Positions 29,430-31,098 of a stretch of 31,098 nt of DNA are shown piece after piece. The first letter of the stretch is position 1, and each line of letters starts with the position of its first letter. Below the pieces are notes generated by a model. It ran no database searches, had not been told where the DNA came from, and saw only the letters and a list, made by a program, of their open reading frames with translations. The position numbers were made by a program, and so were the translations under genes. The stretch is taken from assembly GCA_030560485.1 (NCBI GenBank), contig JAKTTS010000142.1, positions 1 to 31,098 on the forward strand, written 5' to 3'. Source of the stretch: Ascoidea tarda (nom. inval.) (lineage: Eukaryota; Ascomycota; Saccharomycetes; Ascoideales; Ascoideaceae).

Positions 29430-29644
29430 CCATTGTCCCCTTTCTCACCTCTCTTCCCTTAAATAATTAATTCCTAATGACTAATAGCCAACAACTCGCC
29501 TAATAAACATCACTGTTCTTATCTACTCGCCGTCACTCGCCCGTTCTGAGTTTTAATAAGCAAAAATTTGTAAGACAAAATCAGTGCAAAACCACACAAA
29601 AGTTGTAAAAACAATCGCTTCTTTCTCAGACAATAAACTGAACA
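29430..29644 (+). other. Intergenic, EOS1 to terminal gene
   Basis: 215 nt between the EOS1 stop and the next plus-strand ATG. It is AT-rich, pyrimidine-rich just after the stop, with no strong TATA box. It must contain the EOS1 terminator and the next promoter. Confidence 0.5.
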
Positions 29645-31098
29645 ATGTCTGTTGTCACCATCCTGAACTTTGATAATGACAGAAAGGACAAGATCACATA
29701 CTGCTATATTCTTGCTTTTGAATATACTCGCACAAACTACTATAGTGTCTATGTAACTGATTTTACCTCGCACCCAAGTATAGGAACTCCAATCAGTAAT
29801 CATATAAGGATAGGTTTCACTGATGATGGGTTGAATCTCCTTGAAAACGACAAGATTTTACATTTGCAGATTTATTCCACTGAATTCTTGCCTATTTTGA
29901 AGGTAATTGAGTCTATTAGACACAAAAACTTAACTCGTTTTATCAGCGATAAAGGAAAGATCGAGGGATATAATAATCCATATTTCAGAGACTATTATAA
30001 AGATTTGATAGATGACCAGTTTTCTTATAAACGAGAATATAATGATTTTGGAATGAATTACGTTGATCATTTGGGTTTATTTGCTAGAATTTACGCATTT
30101 CCCAAAATGTATCATAATCTATTGGAAGGTCGAATGAAAAAAATATTTTTTTATTCTTTGGAGAGTCCAATAAATGTGAACAATGATTTATTCTCCAACC
30201 AAACCCACGAAAATTTAACTCAATTATTTGCAAAATTCATGATGTATGTGTCACCAAATTTCTTTAATGTTTTTCTAATAAATTTTTCAAAATCAATTCC
30301 TAAAGATATTATAAACCTTTATTTTCAAAGATTTGATGAAAAGATAAAGCTTGATAATAATAGTGATGAACATAATGGCAATGACAATGGCAATGACAAT
30401 GGCAATGACAATGGTAATGACAATGACAATGATAGCAATACTGGCGCCGAAGATAATTCTTTTGACAATTCAAACAATTATGAATTTTCTCAAAAGAAGA
30501 TTTATTCAAATAGTAATCTTAAAGGGTTCAAACCTCCAAAGAATTATTCGAGTCCATTAGAGAAAAATGCTTTAGTCAATTTAAATAGTTTCCCCAAGGA
30601 TACATTTTCAAGTGATGATACTATGGATTATGATAACAGTTTTAAAAATACATGTATTGAATTTGATGATTTAATTCATAATTATGACAATTACCCCAAC
30701 TCATTGAAAATCAAGGGGATTATAGTGGGATTTGAGCCGATTAATGGAGTCTTTTTAACAAAGGAGAACGAGTTAAATGAAAAGATTTATTATAATAACT
30801 TGAAGGTAATTGTATGCAATGATTTTAATTATAAAACAAAAGAGTTGTATCAAAAATACAAGATAATTCCCCAAAAAAATATAATAACTTTAGTTATTAA
30901 TAATGAATTGAATTTGCTAAAATTTTTCAACAAATATGGGAAATTCACAAATCTTGAAGAAATTTATGAAAACTTGGATAAAATCCTTGGAAAATTCAAT
31001 GAAATCTTACAGAAAACAATGGAACTGGATAAAAAATTGGAGTTTGAAATAAATAAAAGCAACACCAAAATTGGGTTGAATTCATATAAAAAAGAATG
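29645..31098 (+). CDS. Unrecognised protein, 3' partial at window end
   Basis: An uninterrupted frame of 484 codons begins at the ATG at 29645 (context AACAATGTCT, good for yeast) and runs off the window. The composition matches neighbouring genes: AT-rich codons with an internal Asn/Asp/Gly repeat at about residues 244-263. I do not recognise it. The N-terminus (CYILAFEYTRTNYYSVYVTD, then a stretch ending HIRIGFTDDG) alternates like the first strands of an OB fold. A second strand-rich block begins SLKIKGIIVGFEPINGVF near residue 355. The C-terminal visible part is Lys/Leu-rich and helical. Two OB-like blocks in a fast-evolving yeast protein recall telomere or ssDNA-binding proteins such as Cdc13 or Stn1, but this is only a guess. 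That it is a real gene is well supported by its length and composition. Confidence 0.75.
   Translation, partial: MSVVTILNFDNDRKDKITYCYILAFEYTRTNYYSVYVTDFTSHPSIGTPISNHIRIGFTDDGLNLLENDKILHLQIYSTEFLPILKVIESIRHKNLTRFISDKGKIEGYNNPYFRDYYKDLIDDQFSYKREYNDFGMNYVDHLGLFARIYAFPKMYHNLLEGRMKKIFFYSLESPINVNNDLFSNQTHENLTQLFAKFMMYVSPNFFNVFLINFSKSIPKDIINLYFQRFDEKIKLDNNSDEHNGNDNGNDNGNDNGNDNDNDSNTGAEDNSFDNSNNYEFSQKKIYSNSNLKGFKPPKNYSSPLEKNALVNLNSFPKDTFSSDDTMDYDNSFKNTCIEFDDLIHNYDNYPNSLKIKGIIVGFEPINGVFLTKENELNEKIYYNNLKVIVCNDFNYKTKELYQKYKIIPQKNIITLVINNELNLLKFFNKYGKFTNLEEIYENLDKILGKFNEILQKTMELDKKLEFEINKSNTKIGLNSYKKE
30374..30433 (+). repeat. 12-bp coding repeat, Asn-Gly-Asn-Asp
   Basis: Four units of AATGGCAATGAC (the fourth with GGT) and a fifth variant (AATGACAATGAT). 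They encode Asn-Gly-Asn-Asp in a probable linker of the terminal gene. Confidence 0.9.

Overview
This is an AT-rich, gene-dense stretch of a budding yeast (Saccharomycotina) nuclear chromosome. The support is ten clearly recognisable yeast housekeeping genes, short intergenic regions, asparagine- and glutamine-rich low-complexity inserts, a short consensus intron (GTATGT ... TACTAAC ... TTTAG) in LSM7, and a compact intron-less tRNA-Gly. I cannot name the species. In-frame CTG codons are scarce and those I could place lie in unconserved stretches, so the window does not show whether CTG is read as Leu or Ser. I see no rRNA, CRISPR array, transposon or virus-like element.

Layout. 1-584: left flank with a (TATAAA)9 microsatellite. 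585-851 (-): DPH3/KTI11, divergent from SKT5/CHS4-like (1822-4863, +) across a shared promoter containing a GC-rich island. 4864-6345: long T-rich upstream region of PCF11 (6346-8715, +). VID27 (9288-12302, -) converges on PCF11. A two-finger C2H2 regulator (12741-17009, -) is followed upstream by 3.2 kb without a credible ORF (17010-20249), GC-rich on the left and pyrimidine/AT-rich on the right. IVY1 (20250-22316, -) is divergent from MRPL11 (22974-23900, +), which converges on ADK1 (24173-24913, -). A third GC-rich island lies upstream of ADK1, then tRNA-Gly(GCC) (25575-25645, -). ALF1 (26007-26774, -) and LSM7 (27057-27552, +, one intron) form a tight divergent pair. EOS1 (28050-29429, +) follows, and an unrecognised gene (from 29645, +) runs off the right edge.

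The genes do not form one pathway. They serve tRNA/diphthamide modification, chitin synthase activation, pre-mRNA 3'-end formation, vacuolar trafficking, mitochondrial translation, adenine-nucleotide balance, tubulin folding, RNA decay/splicing and ER glycosylation. What links them is gene order: from memory of the S. cerevisiae map, PCF11, IVY1 and ADK1 are near neighbours there, ALF1 and LSM7 are adjacent and divergent, and DPH3 and SKT5 are close on one arm. The window therefore looks like a shuffled set of ancestral yeast synteny blocks.

Most interesting points: the unexplained 3.2 kb region, which may hold a noncoding transcript; six CACGTGA sites, all in intergenic DNA; GC-rich promoter islands in an AT-rich genome; a cluster of full CDK consensus sites in the VID27 linker; a Sel1 protein ending without the farnesylation box of Chs4; and a terminal gene I cannot assign.
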